DNA of 64,000 nucleotides from positions 3,234-67,233 of the forward strand of contig CAZNNH010000014.1 in assembly GCA_964574335.1 (NCBI GenBank), given 5' to 3'. The stretch comes from CAZNNH01 sp964574335. GTDB taxonomy: Bacteria; Acidobacteriota; Vicinamibacteria; Fen-336. Every line of letters begins with the position of its first letter. The stretch's first letter is position 1. Both the position numbers and the translations under genes were made by a program. This document shows, piece by piece, positions 8,742 to 16,875 of this stretch. The notes beneath the pieces were generated by a model. That model worked only from the letters and a program-made list of their open reading frames with translations. It was not told the origin of the DNA and searched no databases.

Positions 8742-9725
8742 CTGACCGCTCACCGAGCCGCCATCATCGCCACCGGCTCCTACCTCCCGGAGCAGGTGGT
8801 GCGCAACCAGGACCTGACCCAGTTCCCGGCCTCGGCGCTGCCGCGCATCGAGGAGAAGACAGGGGTGCGCGAGCGTCGGCAGGCTGCCGCCTCCCAGTGC
8901 ACGTCAGACCTGGCCGCCGAGGCGGGGCGGCAGGCCCTGGGGTCGGCAGGCTGGGACCCGGCTTCCCTGGACGCGATCCTGCTGGCGACCTCGTCGCCCG
9001 ACCGCATCCAGCCGGCCACGGCGACCCGAGCGCAGGAGCAGCTGGGGGCACATCGGGCGTTCGCTTGCGACGTGGGCTCGGTTTGCTCCGGCGCCGTCTA
9101 CGCCCTTCACCTCGCCGACGCCCTGATTCGGGCCGACACCGCGCAACGGGTGCTGGTGCTGGCTAGCGAGGTCTACTCCCGCATCCTCAACCCCAAGGAC
9201 TTCTCGACCTATCCCTACTTCGGTGATGGAGCGGGTGCGATCTTGCTGGAAGCCGGCCCGGGGCCCGCCGGGATCGTGCGGTCACGGCTGGGAAGCGACG
9301 GCGCCCGCGATCACGTGATCCAGATCCCGGCTGGCGGCACGATGCTCCCGTTCGGGCGTCTCGGCAAACCGAGCGACGTCTACTTCAGGATGCGCGGGCG
9401 TGAGGTCTACGAGTTTGCCGTCGAGCAGGGGTCGGCGGTGGTCCGGGAGCTGCTGGCCGAGTGCGGGCTGGGCCCGGAGGACGTCCACCACGTGGTCCCG
9501 CATCAGGCCAACGCCAACGTGATCCGCGAGCTGGCCGAGCGTCTCGGGATCGGGCTCGAGCGGTTCGTGGTCAACCTCGACCGCTACGGGAACACCGCCG
9601 GGGCTTCGGTGCTGATCGGCCTGGACGAGCTATATCGTTCCGGGCGTGTCGAGAAGGGTGACGCCATCGTAGTGGTGGCATTCGGTGGAGGCCTCTCATG
9701 GGGAGCCAGCCTGATCCGCAACTGA
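8742..9725 (+). CDS. 3-oxoacyl-ACP synthase III-like condensing enzyme
   Basis: A thiolase-fold KAS III family protein that would condense an acyl-CoA or acyl-ACP with a second acyl unit. The family triad is present: Cys in CDVGSVCSGAVYALH, His in HHVVPHQANANVI and Asn in RYGNTAGASVLIG. With the CTG at 8742 (327 residues) the protein begins LTAHRAAIIATGSYLPE, matching where FabH proteins normally start, and AGAGGAG lies seven bases before. The alternative TTG at 8694 adds 16 Arg/Pro-rich residues and overlaps a likely -10 box. It overlaps the following ACP gene by 28 bases, so the two are probably made together. Within a glycan locus it may make an acyl group or branched precursor rather than serve bulk lipid synthesis. 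Confidence 0.85.
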   Translation: MTAHRAAIIATGSYLPEQVVRNQDLTQFPASALPRIEEKTGVRERRQAAASQCTSDLAAEAGRQALGSAGWDPASLDAILLATSSPDRIQPATATRAQEQLGAHRAFACDVGSVCSGAVYALHLADALIRADTAQRVLVLASEVYSRILNPKDFSTYPYFGDGAGAILLEAGPGPAGIVRSRLGSDGARDHVIQIPAGGTMLPFGRLGKPSDVYFRMRGREVYEFAVEQGSAVVRELLAECGLGPEDVHHVVPHQANANVIRELAERLGIGLERFVVNLDRYGNTAGASVLIGLDELYRSGRVEKGDAIVVVAFGGGLSWGASLIRN

Positions 9726-9967
9726 CCGACGAAGCCGCCGCCCGGCTGAAGGCGGCCTTCTCGGGGGCCTTCGGCTGCGACTCTCTGCCGTCCCCGGATC
9801 GCCCGCTGCAGGAGATCGACGGCTTCGACTCGATGAGCGCGGTCAACTTCACGCTCGAGCTGGAGGGCGCCTTCGGCGTCGACCTCGTCGGGGTCATCCT
9901 GAGCGGTGAACAGACGCTCGCCGATGTCGTCGCGCTGCTCCGGGACAAGGGAGCCGCCGGTTGCTGA
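9698..9967 (+). CDS. Acyl carrier protein
   Basis: An 89-residue acyl carrier protein. The phosphopantetheine-attachment serine is in GFDSMSAVNFTLELEGAFG; the usual DSL is DSM here. Helix III/IV positions follow (VDLVGVILSGEQTLADVVALL). The ATG at 9698 lies inside the 3' end of the KAS III gene and is preceded by GGTGGAGG, a strong ribosome-binding site. Pairing a dedicated ACP with its own KAS III in a glycan locus suggests a specialised acyl chain. The C-terminal GAAGC ends in a Cys whose role is unclear. Confidence 0.9.
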   Translation: MGSQPDPQLTDEAAARLKAAFSGAFGCDSLPSPDRPLQEIDGFDSMSAVNFTLELEGAFGVDLVGVILSGEQTLADVVALLRDKGAAGC

Positions 9968-9986
9968 GAGCCGGCTGGCCCGAGCG

Positions 9987-11624
9987 GTGAGTCGCGTCGT
10001 GCGGTCCCATCTGCCACGGGTGCTGCTGGGCCTGGTGGCCGTGTTCGCCGTCCACTACGCCTGTGTCAAGCCCACCAACTTCGACTACTACGACGGCTGG
10101 TTCATCCTGTCGCTGGTCTCGCGGGGCCTCGTTTCCCATCCCTACGCCGGCCGGTCCCTGGCCCTGGTGTGGGAGCTGCCGGCGGCGTGGATCGCCCCTT
10201 TCCGTCTCGACGCCTACCTGGCCCTCCACGCGCTGTACCTCCTGATGACCGGGATGCTGGTCTACTGGATCAGCCGCCGGGTAGAGCCGGCCCAGCCGGT
10301 CCTCGCTTTCGTGGCCGGCGTCGTGTGCCTGGTGTGGGCGCCCGCCGACCCCGCCAGCATCAACCCCTGCATGGGCTACGGCGGCATCACGTTCGGGTGC
10401 TTCCTTGCCGTGGCGCTGCTCCTGGAGAGCTGGGTCCGCAGATCCAGGGGCCTGCTCGCGGTCGCCTCGCTCACGGCGATCCTGACGTTGCGCTCCTACG
10501 AGGCCGTGGTCGTGCTCCTCTCGGCGGCGCCGCTCTTGCTCGTCTTCACCGCGCGCCGCGCGCCGCGACCCTGGGCCTGGGCCTGGGCCTGGGCCGGCTG
10601 CTGGTACGGCGCAGTGGCCATCGGCGCTTCGCACCTGCTCCTGGGCACCTCCGGTGATGGCGCCCACTACCGCAACGCCGTGGGGCTCGACCTGCAGCCC
10701 CTCCACATCATCGAGCGCCTGGCCGAGCTGTACCGACTCCACCTGGCGCCCCTCGTCTCGTGGCCTGGGATGGGACCGGCTCCATTCCAGGCCCTGGCGG
10801 CCGCTGCCGTCTTCGTGGGGGTCTTCGTCCTGGTCGGCGACCCGGAGGGAGTGAACGGGCTGGCTCGAAAGCGTCGGCTGCTGGCAACGGCTCTGGGAGG
10901 CCTCTTCTTCGCGGGTCTCGGCTACCTCCCTTACACGGTCAGCCCCAATCTGCTGGCGCCTGGTCGGACCCAGATGCTCTCCCGCCCCGGCATCGCGGTG
11001 TTCCTGGTCGCCGCGGCGGCGCTCGTGGCCGGGCTCCTCCCCCGCCGTCTGCAGCGGATCTCGCTGGCGATCCTCGCCTCGTGGGTGGTGTTCGCGGGGA
11101 CGATCCACCTCGCCATCCTGCAGGGTCAGGCAGACGTGCTGGGAGGGTGGGCGGTCCAGTCACGGCTGCTTCGTCAGCTCACGAAGCTTGCGCCTCGCCT
11201 CGAGCCCCACACCCTGGTCGTGCTTCTCGACGACGACCGAGCGTTTCCGGCGACCTTCACGTTTCGCCATGCCGTCGAGCTCCTGTACCCGGGCGAGGCC
11301 ATCGGCATGGTGTGGAACGGAGTCCACATCTACTACCCGGCCCGTCTGACTCCCGAGGGGATCCGGTGCGAGCCCGGGCAGGCGATTCGCCAGGCCTGGC
11401 GCTCGCCACCGAGCCTCCACACCTTCGCCGAGCTTCTCGTGGTGCGCCATACCGTCGCTCACCAGTTGGTCCTCGAAGAAAGCTGGCCCCCCGGGCTGCC
11501 CGCCCTTCCGGAGGGCGCGTCGTACCGGCCGAGGGCCCGGATCCGCGAAGGAGCCGAGCCCCCTTCCCGCACGCTCCTCGACCCGCCGCTCTGGAGGGGG
11601 CTGTGGCCTGCAGGCCGGTTCTGA
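9987..11624 (+). CDS. Polytopic membrane protein of unknown function
   Basis: A protein of about 545 residues with ten to eleven membrane segments and a soluble C-terminal region of about 170 residues. The first external loop has PTNFDYYDGWFILSLVSRG, with acidic and aromatic residues as in GT-C glycosyltransferases or polysaccharide polymerases. Segment LRSYEAVVVLLSAAPLLLVF follows. A run of alternating Trp-Ala (WAWAWAWA) lies in one membrane segment and derives from a hexanucleotide repeat. The start is uncertain: GTG 9987 lies 20 bases after the ACP stop; an upstream GTG at 9906 would overlap the ACP gene by 62 bases. Its stop TGA abuts the stop of the convergent flippase gene with no base between. 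A role in glycan polymerisation is possible but not shown. Confidence 0.7.
   Translation: MSRVVRSHLPRVLLGLVAVFAVHYACVKPTNFDYYDGWFILSLVSRGLVSHPYAGRSLALVWELPAAWIAPFRLDAYLALHALYLLMTGMLVYWISRRVEPAQPVLAFVAGVVCLVWAPADPASINPCMGYGGITFGCFLAVALLLESWVRRSRGLLAVASLTAILTLRSYEAVVVLLSAAPLLLVFTARRAPRPWAWAWAWAGCWYGAVAIGASHLLLGTSGDGAHYRNAVGLDLQPLHIIERLAELYRLHLAPLVSWPGMGPAPFQALAAAAVFVGVFVLVGDPEGVNGLARKRRLLATALGGLFFAGLGYLPYTVSPNLLAPGRTQMLSRPGIAVFLVAAAALVAGLLPRRLQRISLAILASWVVFAGTIHLAILQGQADVLGGWAVQSRLLRQLTKLAPRLEPHTLVVLLDDDRAFPATFTFRHAVELLYPGEAIGMVWNGVHIYYPARLTPEGIRCEPGQAIRQAWRSPPSLHTFAELLVVRHTVAHQLVLEESWPPGLPALPEGASYRPRARIREGAEPPSRTLLDPPLWRGLWPAGRF
10572..10595 (+). repeat. Hexanucleotide tandem repeat, four TGGGCC units
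   Basis: Four perfect TGGGCC units in frame encode alternating Trp-Ala in a membrane segment of the surrounding protein. A gain or loss of units would keep the reading frame, so this is not a phase-variation switch. Confidence 0.8.
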
Positions 11625-13118
11625 TCAGGACCGCAATTCGGTCGCCCGAAGTCGCTGAAGCTGTCGGCGCAAGAAGGCCCACTCGGCCGGGTGCAGGGCG
11701 CCCGAGGCCAGAAGCAGCACCGGAAAACCCAGCAGGCAGAGCGACTTCACACCGATCGCCGGCCACAGCTCCGCAGGCGCCAGCCGGGAGAGGCAGAAGG
11801 TGGCGAGCGCCGCCAGCGTGATCCGACCCAGGCGTCCCATCTCGAAGGGGATCGGGTAGAGGCGGTACGATAGCCACACGCCCATCCCGGCCATCACCAG
11901 GTAGGAAAGGACGGTGGCCCAGGCCGCGCCCAGGATCCCTAGCTCGGGGATCAGGGCCAGGTTGGCCACCACGTTGGTGGTGGCCGAGGCGGCCGTGATC
12001 AGCGGGTAGTAGCCGGTGCGCTTCCGGATCCCGATGCCGATCGATCCCAGCAGGAAGACCCCGTGCAGCAAGTAGGCGAGGGCGACCACCGGGACCACGG
12101 GCGCGGCGTCATGGAAGGCAGGGGCGGTCATCACATGGACCAGCTCGCGGCCCAGCACGGCCACTGCCAGGCCTACCGCCGCGAAGACCGCGAAGGCGTA
12201 GGTGATCAGCCTCGCCAGCGTCTGTTGGGCGTCGGGCTTGTGGATCTGCGAGTAGATGAAGGGCTCCCAGGCGGGCGCGAAGGCCGACAGGGCGAGCTTG
12301 ATGGCCGTCCCCATCGTGTAGCCCACCTGGTAGATCCCGATGCGCCCCAGGCTGACGAAGGCCTCCAGGATCCATCGGTCGGCCAGGTTCTGCACCTGGA
12401 CCATCACGCCGTGGGGCACCTTGGGCAGGCCGAAGGCCAGCACGTCGCGCAGCAACCGGGTGGAGAACGACCAGGCGGCGTTGCGCCGCAGGATCGGCAA
12501 CAGAGCCGCCGAGAAGGCGGCCGTGGCGATCACGTCGCTCCACAGCACCCCGGGGATGCCGAAGCCCCGGACCACCAGCACCACCTTCAGCACGAGGTTC
12601 ACGCCATTCCGCGACGCCGAGTAGGCCGAGAAGAGCCCGGGACGGTCGTGGATGCGCAGCAGGTTCAGGGGCACGAAGGCAAAGACGCCGAGGAAGACGT
12701 CCGCCGCCACCAGCAAGACCCAGGTGTCGGGCGGCGCCTCGGTCCGGAACAGCAGCCGGGTGAGCGGCCCGCGTCCGGCCGCGACGGCGACGAAGAGCAG
12801 CGTCCCGAAACCGGCCGCGAACAGGGCCACGGTGCCGGCCAGACGCCGCTGCTCCAGCTCGGTGGTCTGATCGTAGTGGACGCGGAAGAAGGCCCCGTCG
12901 AGCCCCAGGCGGAAGACGATCTTGGCCGCCGTGCCGAACACCATCAACAACGCCAGCTCGCCGTACTCCGAGGTGCTGAGGCATCGCGTGAACAGCGGCA
13001 TCAGCAGGAAGCTGATGACGTTGGTGAACACGTCGGCCGCTCCGTAGATGGCCGAGTGGCTGACCAGCTTCCGGAGGTGGGAGCGTAGGCCCCCGGGCTC
13101 GGGGGAGACGAGGCTCAC
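11625..13118 (-). CDS. Oligosaccharide flippase, Wzx/MOP superfamily
   Basis: A 497-residue protein with twelve to fourteen membrane segments, probably moving an undecaprenyl-linked repeat unit from the inner to the outer leaflet. The N-terminus (SAIYGAADVFTNVISFLLMP, then LFTRCLSTSEYGELALLMV) is the standard opening of polysaccharide-type MOP flippases. It also has FGLPKVPHGVMVQVQNLADR, typical of segment 7. It is the last gene of the nonulosonic-acid operon and starts at GTG 13118, 20 bases after the epimerase gene. It meets the plus-strand membrane protein gene tail to tail. Confidence 0.9.
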   Translation of the reverse strand: MSLVSPEPGGLRSHLRKLVSHSAIYGAADVFTNVISFLLMPLFTRCLSTSEYGELALLMVFGTAAKIVFRLGLDGAFFRVHYDQTTELEQRRLAGTVALFAAGFGTLLFVAVAAGRGPLTRLLFRTEAPPDTWVLLVAADVFLGVFAFVPLNLLRIHDRPGLFSAYSASRNGVNLVLKVVLVVRGFGIPGVLWSDVIATAAFSAALLPILRRNAAWSFSTRLLRDVLAFGLPKVPHGVMVQVQNLADRWILEAFVSLGRIGIYQVGYTMGTAIKLALSAFAPAWEPFIYSQIHKPDAQQTLARLITYAFAVFAAVGLAVAVLGRELVHVMTAPAFHDAAPVVPVVALAYLLHGVFLLGSIGIGIRKRTGYYPLITAASATTNVVANLALIPELGILGAAWATVLSYLVMAGMGVWLSYRLYPIPFEMGRLGRITLAALATFCLSRLAPAELWPAIGVKSLCLLGFPVLLLASGALHPAEWAFLRRQLQRLRATELRS

Positions 13119-13138
13119 GGTGTCCGCGCCGCCCCCGG

Positions 13139-14116
13139 CTAGAGACGCCCCTGATCCGAGGTGAAGTACTCGATCACCCGCTCGATGATCTCGTCCAGAT
13201 GGACCTTCGGCTGGTAGCCGATCAGGTCACGGACCCGGGTCAGGTCCGGGACCCGGCGGGGCATGTCCTCGAAGCCCTCCTCGTAGGCCTGGTCGTATGG
13301 GATCAGGACGATCTCGCTCCTGGAGCGGGCGGCGGCCTTGATCCTTCGGGCCAGGTCGAGGATGGTGACCTCTTCGTGGTCGTTGCCGATGTTGAACACG
13401 GACCCCACCGCGTCCTCGTGCACGGCGAGCTGGGCCAGCGCCCCCACCACGTCGCTGACGTAGGTGAAGCAGCGGCTCTGCTGGCCGTCGCCGAAGACGG
13501 TGATCGGGTGACCCAAGAGCGCCTGCTTGACGAAGTTCGGGATCACCATCCCGTAGCGGCCGGTCTGGCGCGGCCCGACGGTGTTGAAGAGACGGACGAT
13601 CACCACCGGCAGGCGCCTCTCCTTGTGGTAGGCGAGGGCCAGGAACTCGTCGATCGCCTTGCTGCAAGCGTAGCTCCAGCGCCCCTTGATGGTCGGTCCC
13701 ATCACCAGGTCGGCGTCCTCGTGGAACGGCACCACGTTGCTCTTTCCGTACACCTCGGAGGTGGATGCGACCACCACCTTCTTGTGCTTCTTGTTGGCCA
13801 GGCTGAGCACCATCTCGGTGCCGTGAACGTTGGTCTCGATGGTCTTGACCGGGCTGTCGACGATCAGCCGCACCCCCACCGCCGCTGCCAGGTGGAAGAC
13901 CACGTCCACCCGATCGATCGCCTCGGCGGTCATCGGGGCGTTCATCACGCTGTCGATCGTGTAGTGGAAGCGCTCGTGAGGCTTGAGGTGCTCGATGTTC
14001 TCGATCGAGCCGGTCGAGAGGTCGTCGAGCACGAAGACCTCGTCACCCCCCTCGAGGAGCGTCTCGGCGAGATGGCTCCCCACGAAGCCGGCGCCTCCGG
14101 TGATCAGTGCCTTCAT
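13139..14116 (-). CDS. NAD-dependent sugar epimerase/dehydratase
   Basis: An extended short-chain dehydrogenase of 325 residues that acts on a nucleotide sugar. It has the NAD-binding GGAGFVGSH, the acidic ribose-binding region VFVLDDLSTGS, the catalytic serine region ASTSEVYG and the YxxxK pair in SYACSKAIDEF. The substrate domain shows VRLFNTVGPRQTGRYGMVIP and FGDGQQSRCFTYVSD, as in UDP-glucose/UDP-glucuronate 4-epimerases and decarboxylases. Its ATG overlaps the stop of the NeuA-PseG fusion gene (ATGA). The exact sugar is not determinable; production of a UDP-linked precursor for the same glycan is likely. Confidence 0.88.
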   Translation of the reverse strand: MKALITGGAGFVGSHLAETLLEGGDEVFVLDDLSTGSIENIEHLKPHERFHYTIDSVMNAPMTAEAIDRVDVVFHLAAAVGVRLIVDSPVKTIETNVHGTEMVLSLANKKHKKVVVASTSEVYGKSNVVPFHEDADLVMGPTIKGRWSYACSKAIDEFLALAYHKERRLPVVIVRLFNTVGPRQTGRYGMVIPNFVKQALLGHPITVFGDGQQSRCFTYVSDVVGALAQLAVHEDAVGSVFNIGNDHEEVTILDLARRIKAAARSRSEIVLIPYDQAYEEGFEDMPRRVPDLTRVRDLIGYQPKVHLDEIIERVIEYFTSDQGRL

Positions 14117-15807
14117 GGCTTTCTCGTCTCCTCGCTACGGGCGCTCCCCAGCACCACCTCGGCGGCGCGGAGCGCGCCCAGCCCGTCCACCAGAGCGCGG
14201 CCCTGCCGGCTCATCTGGCGCCTTCGCTCGACGTTCTCCAGCAGACCGAGCACTGCGCTGCGAAGCGTCTCCCCGGCCACCTCGGCGCCCAGGCCCAGGA
14301 ACTCCACCGTGCCGTGGCGTGCGAACTCGCGCATGCGCCGCTCCTCGCGCGTATTCTGGGCCAGCACGATGCCCGGCGTGCCCAGCGCCGCCAGCTCGTA
14401 AACCGACATCCCGCCCGAGCAGACCACCACGTCGGCCTCGAGCATCAGGTCGGCGATGTGCCCTCCGGCCTCGTTGATCAGAGGCACCCGGCGCCCAAGC
14501 GACCTTGCCAGCTCCTCGAAGCGCTGGCGGTCGGCGAAGGCCGGGCCGGCCACCGCCAGCAGCTCGATCTCCGGCGGCAGCTCGGCCAGGGCGCGGGCCG
14601 CCTCCAGGGTCAGGCCTTGCGGGTCGCTGCCGCCGAAGGTGAGCAAGACCAGCCGCGGCGACTTGCGTATCTCCTTCTCCCGGCCCTGGAAGTGCTCCCT
14701 GAGGATGGCAAAGGCGGGCCCACCGTAGAAGCCCTCCGGCGTCTCCCGGTCCTCGTGCATCACCGAGACGATGATCTGGGCGTAGTGCTCGGCCTGCCCC
14801 AGGTCGTCCAGGGTGTCGACCAGGTTGACCGTGGTCGCCCCCACGTGGGAGAGCGCCCGCAGGTAGGCCTCGGGCACCGCCGGGAGGTCGTTGATCAGGA
14901 TCGCGGGGGCGTAGTCGTGGATGTGCTCGAGGTAGGTGTCGAGCCGGGCATCGCGGGCGATCCTCACCGGATAGCCGCAGCGGGACACCGTGACCAGGCC
15001 CTCGGCGTGGTCGGCCGTCATCAGGAACGCGATGTCGGCGCGCGATGTCTGGCGCAGCGCATCGGCGATCGCCAGCGAGCGGAAGACGTGGCCCATCCCG
15101 ATCCGGCCGCTGCCGTCGACCCGGAACAGGATCCGGGGCTGGCGCAGCAGCCGCTCGGCCATCCAGAAGTCCTGCAGGTCGTAGACGGTGAAGCCGGCCC
15201 GCTTGTCGAGGACGACGTGACCGACCCGGGCGCCAAACCGCGACTCCAGGTCGAGCACCCGGCGCCGCATCGCCACCACGCCGCCGTTCTCTCGGTAGAC
15301 CGGCGTGATCCGGTCCCGTCGCCCTTCCTTCTCGAACAGCGGCACCAGCAGCTCACCCTGGGCGCGCCAGGTCAGCGACCGGTCCTCGCTGACCGTCACC
15401 ACCGTATCCAGGCCCTGGGCCAGGAGCTTCTCGATGCAGGCGTCGATCACCGCGGCCTCGCGAAAGGGGGTGGTGACCTGAAGCACCACCACCACGTCCA
15501 CCCGGTCGCCGGCCGCCTCCACCTGCTCGACGGCGTGGACGATCACCGGCTTGAGGCTGGGGATGTCCTGGGCCAGCTTCGGAGGGCGCAAGAAGGGGAC
15601 CTCGGCGCCGTGCTGTCGGGCCACCCCTGCCACCTGGGGGTCGTCGGTGGAGACGATCACCCGGTCGGCGATCGCCGAGGCGCGGGCGGCCTCCAGGGTG
15701 TAGGCCAGCAGCGGTCGCTCGCCCAGGCGCTTGATGTTGAGGTAGGGGACCCGGTCCGTCCCTCCGCGGGCCGGGACCACGCACAGCACCCGAAGGCCGT
15801 CTTTCAC
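14113..15807 (-). CDS. Fused acylneuraminate cytidylyltransferase (NeuA/PseF-like) and PseG-like protein
   Basis: A 564-residue two-domain protein. Residues 1-225 resemble CMP-nonulosonate synthetases (VVPARGGTDRVPYLNIKRLG, VIVSTDDPQVAGVARQHGAE, LQVTTPFREAAVIDACIEKL). The nucleotide loop reads GGTDR rather than the common GGSKG. Residues 226-560 resemble PseG, the UDP-sugar hydrolase of pseudaminic acid synthesis: RVDGSGRIGMGHVFRSLAIA, VLLTFGGSDPQGLTLEAARA and VVCSGGMSVYELAALGTPG. One polypeptide could therefore supply two steps of nonulosonic acid activation. It lies directly downstream of neuB, as expected for that pathway. The linker is short, with no internal start codon setting off the second half. 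Confidence 0.88.
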   Translation of the reverse strand: MKDGLRVLCVVPARGGTDRVPYLNIKRLGERPLLAYTLEAARASAIADRVIVSTDDPQVAGVARQHGAEVPFLRPPKLAQDIPSLKPVIVHAVEQVEAAGDRVDVVVVLQVTTPFREAAVIDACIEKLLAQGLDTVVTVSEDRSLTWRAQGELLVPLFEKEGRRDRITPVYRENGGVVAMRRRVLDLESRFGARVGHVVLDKRAGFTVYDLQDFWMAERLLRQPRILFRVDGSGRIGMGHVFRSLAIADALRQTSRADIAFLMTADHAEGLVTVSRCGYPVRIARDARLDTYLEHIHDYAPAILINDLPAVPEAYLRALSHVGATTVNLVDTLDDLGQAEHYAQIIVSVMHEDRETPEGFYGGPAFAILREHFQGREKEIRKSPRLVLLTFGGSDPQGLTLEAARALAELPPEIELLAVAGPAFADRQRFEELARSLGRRVPLINEAGGHIADLMLEADVVVCSGGMSVYELAALGTPGIVLAQNTREERRMREFARHGTVEFLGLGAEVAGETLRSAVLGLLENVERRRQMSRQGRALVDGLGALRAAEVVLGSARSEETRKP

Positions 15808-15822
15808 AGGATGCCCAGCACG

Positions 15823-16875
15823 CTACACCATGTCCCAGGTGAGCGTCGTGTCCTCGGGGATGTCCACCCGGGCCACCCGCCCCACTACCAGCTCCAGATG
15901 GCGTGGCGAGATCCCGGTCCCGGGCCGCTTGTACGTCAGCATCTCCCGGGTGACCCGGGTCCCCGCCGGGATGGCGACCCTGGAGGTGACGCTGCGTCGG
16001 GCGTAGCGGTGCGCCTCCTGCTCCTGCGGCTCCAGGCCCTTCCTCGCCTGCCCGAGCGCCGCCTCCACGGTGCGGATCCCCTCGACCATGGCGCGCAGCT
16101 CGGGCGGGTCGACCGAGAGATGGTGGTCGGGCGACCCGGGCAGGCCCTTGTCCACCGTGTAGTGCTTCTCGATCACACAGGCGCCCAGCGCCACTGCTGC
16201 CTGAGGAACGCTGATCCCCAGCGAGTGGTCCGACAGCCCCACCGGCACCCCCGGGAAGGCCCGCATCAGGTGCTCCATCATCCGCAGGTTGACCACCTCG
16301 GGCGGGCACGGGTACTTCAGCGTGCAGTGCAGGATCACCACCGTCTGGTTGCCGGCCCGGGCGCAGACCTCCAGCGCCTCGTCCACCTCGCCCAGCGTCG
16401 AGGTCCCGGTGGACAGGATCAGCGGCCGTCCGGTGGCGGCGGCGCGCTGCAGCAGGGGATGGCAGGTCAGGTCGGCCGAGGCGATCTTGAGGGCGGGGAG
16501 GTCGAGGGCGTCCAGCTCGTCCACCGACTCGTCGTCGAACGGAGTCGAGAACGCGCACAGCCCGATCTTCCGGGCATGCTCGAGCAGGGCCCGGAAGCCT
16601 TCGGCGGGGAGCTTGTCGAGCTTGTCGAAGGTGTCCCACTGAGTGCCAGTCGGGTCGCCCGGCTCCACCCAGTAGCGGGGCGCCACCCGGGTGGCCAGCT
16701 TGGAGGCGGTGTAGCTCTGGAACTTGATGGCATCGGCGCCGGCCCGCTTGGCCTCGTCGATCAGCCGCAAGCCGAGGACGACATCGCAGTTGTGGTTCAC
16801 ACCCGCCTCGGCGATCACGTAGCAGGGCTGGCCGCGGCCGACACGGCGCCCGGCGATCTCGAAATCGGTCTTCAC
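15823..16875 (-). CDS. NeuB-family nonulosonic acid synthase
   Basis: A 350-residue N-acetylneuraminate/pseudaminate/legionaminate synthase-type protein that would condense phosphoenolpyruvate with a six-carbon amino sugar. The TIM-barrel part has YVIAEAGVNHNCDVVLGLRL, GADAIKFQSY, FSTPFDDESVDEL, LILSTGTSTLGEVDEALEV and LHCTLKYPCPPEVVNLRMM, the last covering the PEP-binding region. The C-terminal SAF (antifreeze-like) domain begins near residue 285 (SVTSRVAIPAGTRVTREML). It starts at GTG 16875, overlapping the SpsF-like gene. A second NeuB homologue lies two genes upstream; this copy keeps the more typical EAGVNHN motif. Confidence 0.92.
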   Translation of the reverse strand: MKTDFEIAGRRVGRGQPCYVIAEAGVNHNCDVVLGLRLIDEAKRAGADAIKFQSYTASKLATRVAPRYWVEPGDPTGTQWDTFDKLDKLPAEGFRALLEHARKIGLCAFSTPFDDESVDELDALDLPALKIASADLTCHPLLQRAAATGRPLILSTGTSTLGEVDEALEVCARAGNQTVVILHCTLKYPCPPEVVNLRMMEHLMRAFPGVPVGLSDHSLGISVPQAAVALGACVIEKHYTVDKGLPGSPDHHLSVDPPELRAMVEGIRTVEAALGQARKGLEPQEQEAHRYARRSVTSRVAIPAGTRVTREMLTYKRPGTGISPRHLELVVGRVARVDIPEDTTLTWDMV

